Shown in pieces: positions 1 through 11,228 of a stretch of 64,000 nucleotides of DNA. Origin of the DNA: Pezicula radicicola (Eukaryota > Ascomycota > Leotiomycetes > Helotiales > Dermateaceae). Below the pieces are notes generated by a model. The model ran no database searches. It saw only the letters and a list, made by a program, of their open reading frames with translations, and had not been told where the DNA came from. Position 1 is the first letter of the stretch, and each line of letters opens with the position of its first letter. The DNA lies in contig PDUO01000049.1 in assembly GCA_003008705.1 (NCBI GenBank), positions 186,001 to 250,000 on the forward strand, in the 5' to 3' direction. The translations under genes were made by a program, and so were the position numbers.

Positions 1-777
1 GTGTTGACAAATGACGGACTTCCAGAAGGACTAACATCTTCGAAATCTCCTGCACTTCTTCTGAACGCCCTACTCGCCCATCATGTGTATACGACCTTAT
101 TTAAAACCCCATTTTTCTTTCTGGGGAACGGGCTTGGAGATGTTCTTCCTAAGTCAGGGCTAGATAGCCTACTGAGCGAAATATACAGCCGCACGCAACA
201 AGGTAAGTGTATTCAGGGCTTTAGGAGATGGTGAAAAGCAACTAACCTAAGAAATACAGCAAACCAAGAAGAGGCTCATATCTGGCGCTCTCAAACACTA
301 AGAGTTTTACTTCCTCCGCTGAGAAACGATACAACAAGTCAAGAAAAAGACTTGCATCGTTGGACGTCTGAATTGATTTCCAAAGTTGCAAATCTGCAAG
401 CTGCACATTTCTTGGAAGGTCCAGCTCGACATCTGATCCGCGACGAAGCCAAAGCCAAATGTGGTAGCAAACTTCAAAGTATATACCAGGCGGCAGCGAA
501 TATTTCTTACATGACGTGGACGAGAAGGGCGTCTATGAGGTGTTACGCTTTGAAAGATCTAGGCCGGCTGGCTTTTAACCCAGAGAGTAAAGATTTCATT
601 CCGCATTCTTCGGTGAGATTCGAGCAATTTGAGGACCTACTCGAAGGCAGATCCATTAGCCTGATCGTACATCCACTTTTGCGGCTATATGGGACAAACG
701 ACGCCAAGGATTATGACCGAGGATCGGCATGGGCACCTGCAGAGGTGTGGCTCGATAGCAGAAAACCAACTCAGTGA
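1..777 (+). CDS. Conserved fungal hypothetical protein, 5'-truncated by window edge
   Basis: The reading frame is already open at base 1 and begins with GTG, so the true start lies outside the window. Exon 1 ends at 202. A 57-nt intron (203-259) has a GTAAGT donor, an ACTAAC branch site and an ACAG acceptor. Exon 2 runs in phase from 260 to a TGA at 775-777, leaving about 239 residues of C-terminal protein. The visible part is helical, with hydrophobic stretches near residues 18-45, and shows no catalytic motif I can name. It reads like the C-terminal half of a fungal protein of unknown function. Splicing that restores one long frame across a consensus intron is the main support. I do not know what it does. 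Confidence 0.6.
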
Positions 778-1562
778 TGTAGTTGTCCCAAAGAAGATTT
801 GAGGCGGGAAAGGATGTAAGCATAGATTATATAGCGCTTGCTATCAAGAAATTGAAGACTATACAACCAGACGTTGCCTAGATTCGAGATTCGCACCTCA
901 CTTTGTCGCGATGGAAAAGAATTTCCATTCTGCAAAAAAAGCTTAATGAACTCACCGTCCCAATCTCACTGACTCGCCGTCAAATCCCATGATCACGTCC
1001 AACCCAAGTGCGCTATCCAATCCTCTGGCTCGAGGGCGAGTAGTGCCGCCCGCTCATCTGGACCACGAGAAATGGGATCTGGGGCCGATTGATGGGTGAA
1101 TTTCCCGCGCGTGGAACCAAGATTGGAAGCTGTGTTATCGCATGTTGTTACTAGAAATATTATGATATAGACAAGTATATTAGATAGTAAGGTAAGGTAC
1201 GATGACATCAAACTCTTAGTACCTGAGCACGAGCCAGTTAGTCGCTTAGCAGGGCACCTAGTGCACTCGCGTATAGACGAGGATGAGTGGCTGAACGATC
1301 CGAGGTTATATCCTATACAGAGTATAAAGTCTAGAATTAAGTGCTATATACATCTTTCATTATCGACACGTTCTAACCGAAGGATGTATTAACTAAAGTA
1401 GAAGGAACATCGATTTCATATCGTTTTAGCAGGATAGAAACCGGCTTAAACTATTTATAAAACAGTTGAATACTAGTAAATCTTTTGATTTCCTAAGAAC
1501 AAAAAAGGTATCCGGAATGTTAGTAAAGTTGGCCATCTTAATATTTTCTAATATAGTTCTTA
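778..1562. other. Intergenic, becoming AT-rich
   Basis: I see no convincing gene here. An ORF of 72 codons on the minus strand (993-1211) has no recognisable similarity. Composition falls towards AT after about 1150, leading into the repeat element. Confidence 0.5.
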
Positions 1563-2018
1563 CAGTATATTACCATAAGTCTGTCTAGTACCCCTATTTT
1601 ATACTAAAACTTATATTTAATACTTTAAAGATTTATAGTAACGACAGGATAATTAATTAGAGTCTTTATACAAAGTTTATTTATTTAATAGTTAAATATA
1701 TTTTTCTATCTCTATACTAAAATTATATATAACTAGGATTAATTAATAGAGATTAGAAGTAAGAGGAGTATAGAATTTATTAGTTTTATACTAAAATTTC
1801 CTTAAAAATTTATTATTCTAAATTATTTATTATTTCCTATAGTAACTACTAGATAAAAATTAAATCTAATATAGATAAGTCTACTATAAATACTATAAAT
1901 ACTTTATATTTAAAATTTTAGATATATTTATAACCTAAGTTTAAGTTATATAAGTAGATATACTAGGAGTATTCTAGTATAAAACAGGGGTACTAGATAG
2001 ACTTATAGTAACCCACTG
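1563..2018 (+). mobile_element. Non-autonomous TIR element, copy A (MITE-like, Tc1/mariner-pogo style)
   Basis: This 456-bp AT-rich element starts CAGTATATTACCATAAGTCT. The reverse complement of its end starts CAGTGGGTTACTATAAGTCT, and the inverted match continues to about 45 bp. It is flanked on both sides by TA (1561-1562 and 2019-2020), the target duplication typical of Tc1/mariner elements. The interior has no ORF and is related to the interiors of three other copies (15068-15487, 36885-37340, 44777-45221). Orientation is the same as the 44.8-kb copy. Confidence 0.8.
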
Positions 2019-3143
2019 TACAATAAACTTCTATTTTTATTAGGCTTAAACTCATAGCAGAGAGTATTCACTTACTGAACTTCACAGTTACAAGCAGGTA
2101 AAGCTGTATTACATAGCATAGTCGAGCTACTTAAAGTTGAAGTAATACAGCACTCGCAAAGTCTCTATGAGTAACAATAACAGTGCAGAAATCTTGTTAA
2201 CACTGGTGCATGACTAAGAGAAAGTGCTTAGAATTCGAGGCACGGCGTTGAAAAACCACCCACGGAGGGTAGGTCAACTAGGATACTAGAGAAAGATTCT
2301 TTTCTGGATGTTACTACCAGAAGGCAATATAAAGAGAGCACTACTTGAAACGGAGATTGATGGATGCTTGGCGCTTAGCACATACCTTACGAATATATGC
2401 TTTCTGTCACGGAATCGTGGCAGCAAGTGGTGGGAACGTTGTCTATTTAGAAGAAGAAGAAGCTCTACAAGCTAGAAACGAGTAGTATATATATATACAG
2501 GAAGCTTAGTCAGTAAGACGAGCTTAGAGCCTCGTTTTCTATGACACTTTCAGATAAATCAATTCTTTCCTACTAAAAAGTATCTAACATATAGGAAATC
2601 CGTCTATACCCTCGAGGCTACTTTCGAACTTCAAAGTTGTTAGACGACCTTTACACCCTATAACTATAGGCTATATACCTTATAATTTAGAAGGCAGAAT
2701 ATAGAGCTCTATATAGTAGTAGATACACAAGAGACGTAGAACAAGGCTAATACAAGCTAAATTAGTGTTATTTACACAACTAGAGAATCAGCTTTAGAAC
2801 GCAACCATATTTGTATGGGAAATATAACTCGTACAGAGTACACACTAGAGCTTGTTGCAATTGTCAAGAAAATTAAATAGACAGTCTAGAGAGAGATTAT
2901 CATTGGAATCTGGTCTGTATTCAGTCATCAATCTAAACTGATGGTGATCCCTCCGAATTTCTTGACTACAACAGATCTTCTTGTAACTTCCTGGCTTTTG
3001 ATTTACACCTCTAGTAATTTTTTGTGTTTCCAGTAAACCTGCATTATATTCTTTATCTAGGAGGTCTCCTGTCAATCTAAATTGCATCTCTGTCTGTGTA
3101 TCTAGATTATCTTATGCTGGCCAAAGTGTTTGCCATTGAACTA
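2019..3143. other. AT-rich degenerate intergenic DNA
   Basis: No gene is supported. The composition and stop-rich frames fit RIP-degraded repeat DNA. An ORF of 80 codons at 2845-3087 on the minus strand has no recognisable similarity. Confidence 0.45.
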
Positions 3144-5522
3144 TTAGCCGAGAATCATGATCTTCCTCTCGGATTTGCACACCATGTCATCATCAACCGC
3201 ATCTCTGTGGATACGTCCGATTCCCTTTCGGTAAGCTATCCCCAGCTCATCATATTCCACCAACATGACATTGTAAAAGCATCTGAAAGGCGTATCCTGA
3301 ATACCGTACTTGTGGTGGAAGAACTGAGCACGTTCAATAATCGCGTCGGCAGCCGACTGTGAGGCATATGATAACAACAAGAATTGGCAAAATCGCCTTT
3401 CTCCTTGGCTCTTGTATTTATCTGCCCACTCGCTATCTGCAGATGGTAACATCCCGCAAGCGTCTCCGGCCTCGTCCAAAATAGCGAAACATGGAAGTGC
3501 CTGCTCGTAATCAATCACCCACTCGAGAATATGGATCTCCTGAGGGTCAGCAACCAACTCTACACAAGTCCCCCAGAATATCAGGTGTCTAGGGTAAATT
3601 CCCTTGTTGCGTGCTTCTGCTTCAAGCAGACCCTCGCTGAATGCGGTGGTCGAGCTCCGCCGGTAGTTCCTCACGGGAACCAATGTTTCCCCTTGAAGTC
3701 TCCACCATTCAACCATGGGCAAGACTGCTTCGTTATCTTCAAGCCGTAGTGCGTCCATGTCATATCCAACTTTGCCGACCCAGCTAGCCCACGACCAGCT
3801 GGGTAACGCCGTATTTGGATTTCCATCTACTTGTATTTGCCGGTGCCGCAGTCGACTCGTTGGGTACCACAAGATAGCACGATCAAAATTTTGCATAGGG
3901 ATTCCGCAGAAGAACCCAGCTGGACCAAAATGGGGGATTAGACCCTGCATGATTCCGGCAAATGCGAGCAGAACATCCGTCTCGAAGGACAAGTTCCTCG
4001 AACTATAGCCGCTCACTAGGAGCGCGTACTCATAGAAGGCGTTGTTTTTCGAGACATTCCGCAGGAATCCATCATTAGCCAGATAATCGAGCTGCCCTTG
4101 CCGGATAATTGGTCTGGCCGAGTGCTTCTCGTACTTTGTGGTGCCTTCGGCCTGAACATCTTCACACCTCGAATCGTGGCCGCACCGAAAGAACATCTGC
4201 TGGTCGGTGAATGCCAGGCATCGCTTGGCTAGGATGCCCTCCTGAAATGTCCAGCCGCGAGTGGACTAGACGCTGCGTTTTAGTGCTTCTTCATAGTTTG
4301 GTAGCGCTGTTACCAGGTCGGCGTTTTCGATTTGAGCCGAATGTTGTGTGCCGGCCCTCGATGTGCTATTAACTCCTGGAATGCCGTAGTCTATTGAGGG
4401 ATCGCTGCCACTGGCGACCACAATGGTAAGGAAAGATTGCCCATACACTCGGTCCATAGCATTGATGAGACGATCCTTATCCGCTGGGCTGTCCTGGACA
4501 ATGCACAAGGCATCAACCCACAGGTAACGCTCTCCAATCCTCTGAACTACATCCATGGCATCAATGATAACTCGAGGGAGCGTGATACTAGTCGCTCGAA
4601 GCGAGCCAGGTCGATGAAGGTCATGAGAGTTGCTTTCGATTAGGCGCGTGGTTTCAAACCGGGGCCACACATAGCTGAGTGCGACATATTTTATGGCCCA
4701 GGTCAAGTCCACAAGACAGGCTTCCTTCGTATCGATCAACGTGAGCTTATCGCCAACGTCTCTTCTCTCTTTCAAACCACTTTGGCCACAGCTATGAGTT
4801 GCCGAGCACTCTTTGATCCATGCTCGTGCAAGTTCCAAGTTTGCAGATCGAGGATCTACATGTCGACCATGGAAACGGGGAGTTTTCCCCAGTCGCGCAG
4901 CACAGTCTGCAACGAGGCGCACACGTATCTCTGCAACACGACGCCCACCAGTATGAATGACCCAGGCACACATCTCATATGGACGGGCTCGCCTAGATGG
5001 AGCAAGAGGGAAAGCCGCGGCAACGGTCGTGATGAAAACAAAGAACTCGGCTTTCTCAGTAGCCTCTTTGAATACCGAAAGTTCGGTGTTTGCTTCAAGT
5101 CCTTGAGTAAGGAGACGGCATAAATCGCAGTGCTGGCAGTTGGCTACATCTTTAAACCATCCGAGGTGATATTTTCTCCCGAGTCCATACACCAAGTGGC
5201 TTCTCAGCTCGATTTCCTCGCATGCTAAGCACACATTGCTGCCCGGGACCCTTTCATGAGAGAATTGCCTTTCACGACCAGACGGACCAAGGGGTAAAAA
5301 TTTCTCGGTTTCGCCATCGATGATGGCAGTGCTGGCGAAATCCCTATCTTGGTATGTAGGCAAAACTATTACTGGTCTCCTGTATGTCGCGAAATTTTCC
5401 AGGGTGGAATCACCCTCCAGACCGTACCCAGGCTGTGATCCATCAGTTGGGTGCACAGTTCCTGTCCATTGTAGGGTTTTGGCAGCGCTGTCAAAATCGC
5501 GTATCAGAACTCGTCTAGCCAT
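3144..5522 (-). pseudogene. HET-domain (heterokaryon incompatibility) protein with in-frame stop
   Basis: HET proteins act in fungal allorecognition and programmed cell death. The first ATG is at 5522. A Cys-containing N-terminal region (CxxC near residues 75-85 and CxxC near 125) leads into the HET domain, whose YVALSYVWP motif lies near residue 280, followed by WVDALCIVQDS. The frame hits TAG at 4266-4268 (codon 419), then continues immediately with STRGWTFQE, the conserved C-terminal HET motif, for 373 more codons. The family normally has Trp where the TAG sits (W-x-x-RGWTFQE), so TGG to TAG is the simplest reading. Alternatively, a 48-nt GT-AG stretch (4266-4313) would remove the stop in frame, though it would also remove residues that look like coding family sequence. 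Full length would be about 790 residues. The gene is head to head with the DUF4419 gene. Confidence 0.8.
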
Positions 5523-5529
5523 TGTATTG

Positions 5530-5880
5530 AGGCATTGCTCGTGAAGTTGAGTACTGGGGCTGCCTGGTGTACTTATGTCTCCAGGAGTTGAAAGATTAGT
5601 AGACGTGCCCAATCACACACACACACACACACACACACACCTTACGGCGGCAAATAGTGGCCACTTGGATGGTTTCAATGTTTATACTATTTTATAGGTC
5701 TGGCCAAGACAATTATGTTCGCGCAATCATTACTTCCTATATAGTAAGTGTACCTAGTGTTTTAGTACTGCCCCAAAAACACAAGCTGTACTACCCGGAA
5801 AATACAAGCTGCATCTACGTAGGCATTGCTTGTGAAGTTTCATGTCTGCAGGAGCTGAAAAATCCGCAGACATAGCCACC
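5530..5880 (-). repeat. Diverged direct duplication of the HET gene 5' end
   Basis: The segments 5530-5610 and 5821-5880 align (shared AGGCATTGCTYGTGAAGTT, then TGTCTSCAGGAGYTGAAA), with a 27-bp indel. On the minus strand the outer copy reads from an ATG at 5873 (MSADFSAPAD...LHKQCL). The inner copy reads TSTNLSTPGD...LHEQCL with ACG (5604-5606) where the ATG would be. A (CA)n tract at 5614-5641 lies between the copies. Confidence 0.65.
5614..5641. repeat. (CA)n microsatellite
   Basis: About 14 uninterrupted CA units lie just upstream of the HET gene start region, between the two copies of the duplicated 5' segment. Confidence 0.9.
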
Positions 5881-6077
5881 TATCGTTTGCTTCTGATTCG
5901 ATGGGGAAGTATGTAATCAGTCATCAGCACCACACTGGTGCCCACAATATCCCCCCTGTTGCTTGCGTAAGAGAGGAAATGGCAGCCTGACAGCCAAAGT
6001 CTTTTAAGAAGCATTCCATGTCCAACATAACCCATTAGGGAATTTGAAGAATATAATCGCGTACTGCGACAAACAAT

Positions 6078-7376
6078 ATGCCAGTAACATTAACAGTTGT
6101 CAATCACCCAGCCGAGAGCTGGCGAGGCTCTAAGGTCGCAACATCCGAAGAACTGCTCGAGAATTCTTGCGAAAAGCAATTTCGCCGATGCCAAAGAATT
6201 ATCCAGAGCTCTTTCAGTCGTCGGGGCTTACGTGAAGGTCACATCTCGCCATCTAAAAATGGCTTCGTCTGGGCGGCGTATAACGCCTACAGCAAGCACC
6301 ACCACCTCGTGATCCGGCCCGAAGATGTATGGTTCGCAATTCTCACGCAACTGAGTTTCTTCATCAACGCAAACGCCGAAAGTTTGCGTAGCTTCTTTGT
6401 TTCGCATGAGGGTCAGAAGGAGCTTGAGGTCGTGGATGGCGGCAGCTTGGAGTACGCCGACTTTGGCGCATTGGCTCAACGCATGACCCATTTGATAGCC
6501 AAGAATGTCAACGATCCCGAATTGCGGACTTGGGTTATGCCCTCGTTCTCCACAACTACCAAGGTCGATGAGGTGGTCGCGTCGGTACTGTTCATGGGTG
6601 CCATGCAGAAGTACTTCTCGTATACCCTGTCGATGTGTTGTGGCATCCCATCCGTAACTCTCCTCGGAGAGGTCTCTGACTGGCAAGACATTCTCACCAG
6701 ACTTGACAAGCTAGATCAGCTGGGTGAGGAACCTGCACAGTTTGCTGAGATGCTGCGCCCGGTCTTACGTCACATGCTCCTCTCGTTCAGTGACCCGACG
6801 AGCGCAGATGTCCTTCGCTTCTGGAACACCATTGCAACTAGAAATCCTGTCTCCAGCGGTACGGACTACATATCCGGGTGGATCACCGCGTTCTGCTTTT
6901 GGGACACCGAGGGGAAAGCCAAGTTTAGAACAAATAACGTCCTTGATGGTGTGGCCTACCCTAACGTTGGCGTGGACAAAGTGCCAGTGGGTTTCGCTGC
7001 CGTACCGGTCAAGGTGAATGACAATGGCGATGTTTTCCAGGCCACCATGTTGGCTGGCTCGGTTGGGATTCAGGCTAGCCCACCGAACAATGGAAGTGGA
7101 CAGGAAGAAAGTACTCGGGAGATATCATCAAACCCGAACGAGTCAGAATCGCTACAGGACCCAGGGGCGGCGCTCTCGTCGCCTTATAATAATACCATCC
7201 AATCACTTTCAGGATGGTGGATATATGAGAATGAGGCACCAGAAGAAGCGCAAGCGAGGGAAAGCGAAAAGAAGATAATCCAGGATAAGATGTCTAACTT
7301 GTCTCTAGAAGCAGAACAGGATAGAAGTAACTACTGGACCTTGTATCATCGTCTCGTAGAGTTAAGAAGCTATTAA
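6078..7376 (+). CDS. DUF4419 domain protein
   Basis: This is a single-exon gene of 432 residues with an ATG at 6078 and a TAA at 7374-7376. It matches the DUF4419 family (Pfam), which is widespread in fungi and some bacteria and has no established biochemical role. Supporting features are the RPEDVWFAILTQLSFFINAN block near residues 75-95, the following Ala/Glu-rich helix, WITAFCFWD near residue 265 and a GFAAVPVKV strand near residue 305. The C-terminal 100 residues are polar and low in complexity (Ser, Asn, Gln, Glu) and look disordered. It diverges from the HET gene with about 550 bp between start codons. There are no internal stops or introns, so it appears intact while its neighbours decay. 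Family call is firm; function unknown. Confidence 0.85.
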   Translation: MPVTLTVVNHPAESWRGSKVATSEELLENSCEKQFRRCQRIIQSSFSRRGLREGHISPSKNGFVWAAYNAYSKHHHLVIRPEDVWFAILTQLSFFINANAESLRSFFVSHEGQKELEVVDGGSLEYADFGALAQRMTHLIAKNVNDPELRTWVMPSFSTTTKVDEVVASVLFMGAMQKYFSYTLSMCCGIPSVTLLGEVSDWQDILTRLDKLDQLGEEPAQFAEMLRPVLRHMLLSFSDPTSADVLRFWNTIATRNPVSSGTDYISGWITAFCFWDTEGKAKFRTNNVLDGVAYPNVGVDKVPVGFAAVPVKVNDNGDVFQATMLAGSVGIQASPPNNGSGQEESTREISSNPNESESLQDPGAALSSPYNNTIQSLSGWWIYENEAPEEAQARESEKKIIQDKMSNLSLEAEQDRSNYWTLYHRLVELRSY

Positions 7377-7397
7377 TATGCCTGTTTTTATGCCTAT

Positions 7398-7574
7398 TGT
7401 TGAATAGCAAAGTTATTTAAGAGCAATATGTGGGCAATGTGATGTTGTATTCTGTGTTCTGTGAGGAGCAAAGGAAGCTCCGAATGGGCCTTTTATAGTG
7501 GCGGTCACATGGCTATTCCCTTATACTTAACAAATAATGTTAGTTATTCCTTAGTCCGTTATACGGCCAGTGCA
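7398..7574 (+). mobile_element. LTR of a Ty1/copia-like retrotransposon with adjacent primer-binding site
   Basis: The segment begins TGTTGAATAG and ends GTGCA, and is followed at once by TGGTATCGACC, which resembles the initiator-tRNA primer-binding site of copia elements. A diverged second copy starts at 31145 with the same TGTTGAATAG, and both share TTCTGTGTTCT, GAATGGGCC and a CACATGRCTATTCC block. No internal coding region remains downstream here. Confidence 0.6.
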
Positions 7575-7651
7575 TGGTATCGACCATAGAAGCGCACCTT
7601 AAATTGTGTTATAATTATACCTATACACAACTACTAGCTGTATAATAGACT

Positions 7652-7671
7652 AAGGGTTAGGGTTAGGGTTT
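7652..7671 (+). repeat. Interstitial telomere-like repeat
   Basis: Three consecutive TTAGGG-type units, the vertebrate/filamentous-fungal telomere repeat, lie in otherwise AT-rich DNA. A two-unit version occurs at about 18295-18308. Confidence 0.75.
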
Positions 7672-7746
7672 ACTTATTTAACTTCTTATTATTTTCTCTA
7701 TATCTATTCTCTAATTTATTAAAGACTTATTTAATAAATTACTTAA

Positions 7747-7775
7747 GGAGGGGGGGTAGGGGGGAGTAGGAGGGT
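7747..7775 (+). other. G-rich tract with G-quadruplex potential
   Basis: Runs of 7, 6 and 3 G, separated by 2-7 nt, lie within a strongly AT-rich stretch about 75 bp after the telomere-like repeat. The first run can split into two G-tracts, which satisfies a four-tract motif. Confidence 0.55.
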
Positions 7776-8419
7776 ATTTTAGGTATTTCTTGTAATTTAA
7801 ATTACTCTCTAACTCTTAATATATCTTAAACTAGCTATTATTTTTGAAATCTCTCCTTACCTAGTCCCTTTCTTGCATCTCTTTAGGTTCTTATACTTAT
7901 TTTAGGTTTTAATCTTTATTTATAGGGGAATTACTAGAGTCTATAGATTTTTAACTTAAATTGGCCTAATAGCATAGCAGGGAGAGAGTGGCATGCCTCT
8001 TTCCTAAGAGTATCGCTAGTTAAGGACGGAAGTAGATACTTCTATTTGATATTCATGTGCTTAGATAGAATTAGTTCCTAAAGGTGTTGTGGGGGTGCGC
8101 TTTAACAGGGAAATCGTTTTTGTCTTATTTTCTGCATACCTCGATAACGTTTCCTTATAATTAGTTGGTATAGCTATAATGACCCTGGTTAACTGGCTTA
8201 CCTTGGTGATTTGGAATTGAGGGTTGTCGCACAATCTTTTGGATGTTTTGGATTTTTTTTGATGAGATCTCACATCAACCGGAAGAGAATGGGAACGAAG
8301 TGACTTTTGTTACCGATGGGCGAGATGGGTGAAAGAGATATAGAATAAGGACGAGAGTGGATGCTGAATATGCTAGGGTCTTAGGATAAAATAGCCTAGT
8401 GGAAAGCATTACTAATTCA
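7776..8419. other. AT-rich intergenic DNA
   Basis: I see no supported gene. A 70-codon minus-strand ORF at 8061-8273 has no recognisable motif. Confidence 0.4.
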
Positions 8420-9728
8420 TGAACGTGGCATCCCTTCCATCTGAGATCAGCTCACCGAGGGTAGTAGTTAAGCTTGATCGAGTCAGCGCCGTAGGACAAG
8501 GGGTTCTGCGGACGCTAACTCGTGGATAGATAATTGAGGTGAGAGATACGGCGATGTAATGGGTTTCTTCGGAACCGGTTTTTCTCATTGTTCGAGCTGG
8601 GGAATATATAGTATCCACAGCCAAGAACAGAAAAGAACCCCAATAACACCATAGGGGCCGATATCTATAGGGAAAACACCAAGATATCGTGCTTGGGGGG
8701 AGAATGTAAATAGTATCCAGACGAGGTTGCCAAAAGCTAACATGAGGCTAAATCCGTCCGTCGTAATTTCAATTGTAGTTAGAATAGCCGATTCCATCCA
8801 TTGAGCGTCAATTCCATACAGTAATTGGAATGTTGTGACAAGGATCATACTATCTGAGATTAGCCATAGATTTTGTACTGGTGAGCAATGGAGACAAACT
8901 TAAATAATATCCAGCCTAGTAAACCAAGACTCATCTCTACAAACCCCTTGATGTCGATCTGTCCAAGCACTGGAATTGTAATTCGAAAATTAAGTTCGCG
9001 GCCGATAAACCAGTCATACAGTATGCTTCCTGAACGACCTCTTATTATAAGTTCACTTCACAGTTCTCGGGATTTCCATCCTTGATTGTGAAGCTTCGAG
9101 TGTAAACAAAAGTGGGAGGTCGTATGAGCTACATGTGTTCGCAGACAGTATTTTGATGTTGTTATCCCAGATGAAAGTCTATACTGGAAAATCGACTCCT
9201 TGAAGAATGGTACCTGTAAAGCAAAGGAGGAGTGAAATAGTGGTCGAAGAGAATGCTGTACGAGGTCAGTCTACATATCTCCGTTGTATGTAAACGAACC
9301 GGTCAATTGTATCTCAACCTGCGGCCCGAGGTTAATGGAACACCTTCGGCATATTGTCCACCCAATATCCGATATAGGACCGCCGAAAATAAACCATACG
9401 CAAGCACAAGTGCCGTAACCTTCATGTCGGCGAGGCCCCAAAGTCCAGCAGGAGGCCAACCAATATCATTCTTCAGTTTCTCGATAGTGAGTGTCGACGG
9501 ACTGAGGATAGTAGGCACTGGACAACCAGAAATATCGTTGCACAGGAAGCTGAGCAGATAACAGGAAATTGGGAGGCCGATTGTTGTCCCTAAGACTCCT
9601 ATACTAAACGGGGCTTAGTAATTGTTGAGACACTGTGATATTGACGTTAAGACCTACGGTCCTCCAAACTCATATCCTTCGGCCTGGGCCTTCTTCTCAA
9701 CAGAGGGTTTAGTTTTGGTGGAAGGCAT
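8420..9728 (-). pseudogene. Relic of a sterol C-14 reductase (ERG24/ERG4 family)
   Basis: The intact enzyme is an ER membrane protein that reduces the C14-C15 double bond of sterol intermediates in ergosterol synthesis. Family-like pieces run in order on the minus strand across all three frames: a start at 9728 (MPSTKTKPSVEKKAQAEGYE), a putative 45-nt intron, FLCNDISGCPVPTILSPSTL, KNDIGWPPAGLWGLADMKVT, GRSGSILYDWFIGRELNFRI, PVLGQIDIKGFVEMSLGLLG, AILTTIEITTDGFSLMLAFG, SPQARYLGVFPID and a C-terminal EKNRFRRNP. At least four frameshifts and several stops separate them. The order and near-full coverage show a whole gene that decayed in place. I infer a paralogue or transferred copy, because the housekeeping gene should be intact elsewhere. 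Confidence 0.85.
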
Positions 9729-10424
9729 GATTTTCGTGTACAGAAGAGAGCGAGAAAATAGAGAAGAAAATTTTCGTCAGGGCAAGTGGTTATTATATGA
9801 TCCTAACCAGCACGGACGTTTCTCAGACCATGCAAACATTGGTGCAAAGTAATTGAGAATTGAAGCTCATGCTTTAAGCTTTTGATCATATCATGAAGCT
9901 GAAGTACCTAATCCAACCCTTTCCATCAAATGATAGCGTCAGGGAATCTGAGATTTGGAGGCTTACTCTGACACTTTCCCGCCGTCGCTAAGTCGCTACA
10001 CGTTGTGTAGAAGTAGTCCGAGTCAATATGTCAGGTCGCATAACCATACGCCGTATATTCTATACTAGATATAAGACTGTATAAGGGTATAGACATACGG
10101 TGCGTCCTGCGCCGTCCTCGGCACTGCGTATGGGGGTGCGATACGGCAGTCAATACGGCGATACTACTGCGGGAAGTTTAACGCTGATTCGATATGCACA
10201 GCTAAGTGACTTGCATGCCATGAATTCATACTTAGTAAATTAGCCATGACTGCATCATGAAATGACTTGGGGAATCAATCATCAGACACGTAAGTGATGG
10301 CCTGGCTAGATCTTAACTCGTTGCTTTGATGGTCATTGGTCGGCTACCTTCGATTCGAGAAAGTGTTTCAATGCCTTAGAGTTGGCTGCAAGTCGTCAAC
10401 GATATTAATTCTATCAACTATCAA
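9729..10424. other. Intergenic region between relics
   Basis: No gene is supported. Several short self-complementary motifs built from CATACG/CGTATG occur around 10040-10160. Confidence 0.4.
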
Positions 10425-10952
10425 CTATTGGACCTCAATTCCAAGTTCCCGGCAAGGCCATTGAATCCAACTATTCCACTTACTATCCAAATTCTCTGAA
10501 ATCGATAACATCAGCCGGGCGCTTTGCCCTTTCGTGAACCAGACCGTCCCCGATCAATGGACGAGAAGGTAGGAGTGTGCCAAGGCAATCAATGCCCACG
10601 GTTTCTTTTCCTGTAGAAGAATCATATACTCTTGAGGCAGAGAACCCATCCAACCATTTACGACATTCCTCAATGGGGTGTTCTGATCCAGTGCCGCAGC
10701 TCTCGCAATGGCATCGCGAAGATTTGATAGCACATGTTCACGCATCTCCTTTTCAGGTTGTTCTATCTCAAATTCTTTTAACAACAACACTTCAGATATC
10801 ACCGCCAATATACGATCGTCGTCCAGGCTAGCGGTGTAGTCCACGGGTTTTTGGAGGTCATCGACTAGTTGGCGATACGGTCCATCCTTGATCCAACGCG
10901 CAGCCGACACTACAATAAGACAGGAGCCACGCAAGAGGTAGAACCAATCCAA
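10425..10952 (-). pseudogene. C-terminal fragment of a fungal C6-type transcription factor (relic)
   Basis: The frame contains DWFYLLRGSCLIV, then WMGSLPQEYMILLQEKKPWA and LIALAHSYLLVH. A TGA at about 10554 follows, and the same frame then continues with TVWFTKG and WNSWIQWP to a TAG at 10425. This layout (L-R-G near the start, a loop, PxA-lxx-A-h-a-Y-x-x-l-l, then W-x-x-G and W-x-x-W-x-x-WP) is the C-terminal half of Zn2Cys6 regulators of the sterol-uptake-control type. The DNA-binding N-terminus is missing, because a stop lies immediately upstream of 10952. Both the truncation and the internal stop say pseudogene. Confidence 0.65.
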
Positions 10953-11228
10953 TCAGGCAACCAGTTGCGACCGAATTTCAGCTCGCCGCCGAGGGTTTGA
11001 GGGGCTACAAATGCTGACAGCTCTAAAAGTACACGAATATAGGTCGCTTAATTTCCCTTACAAGGAGCCTCGCTTATAGGCGAGACTATGAGGATCCTCA
11101 TCGCTATATAGCCCGGCCTGTCTTCGCATACCTGTAAAAATTACTTAAATCGATCGACTCTAATACTTTAAAAAAGAGGACATTCCTATCTATTTACTTA
11201 AACTTGCAATATAATTTTTTTTTCACAG

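Noticed and set aside
3096..4008. Plus-strand ORFs in 3.1-4.0 kb
   Set aside because: They are antisense to the C-terminal part of the HET gene, which carries recognisable family motifs.
9253..9561. Plus-strand ORF of 102 codons
   Set aside because: It is antisense to the sterol C-14 reductase relic, whose family text explains the open frame.
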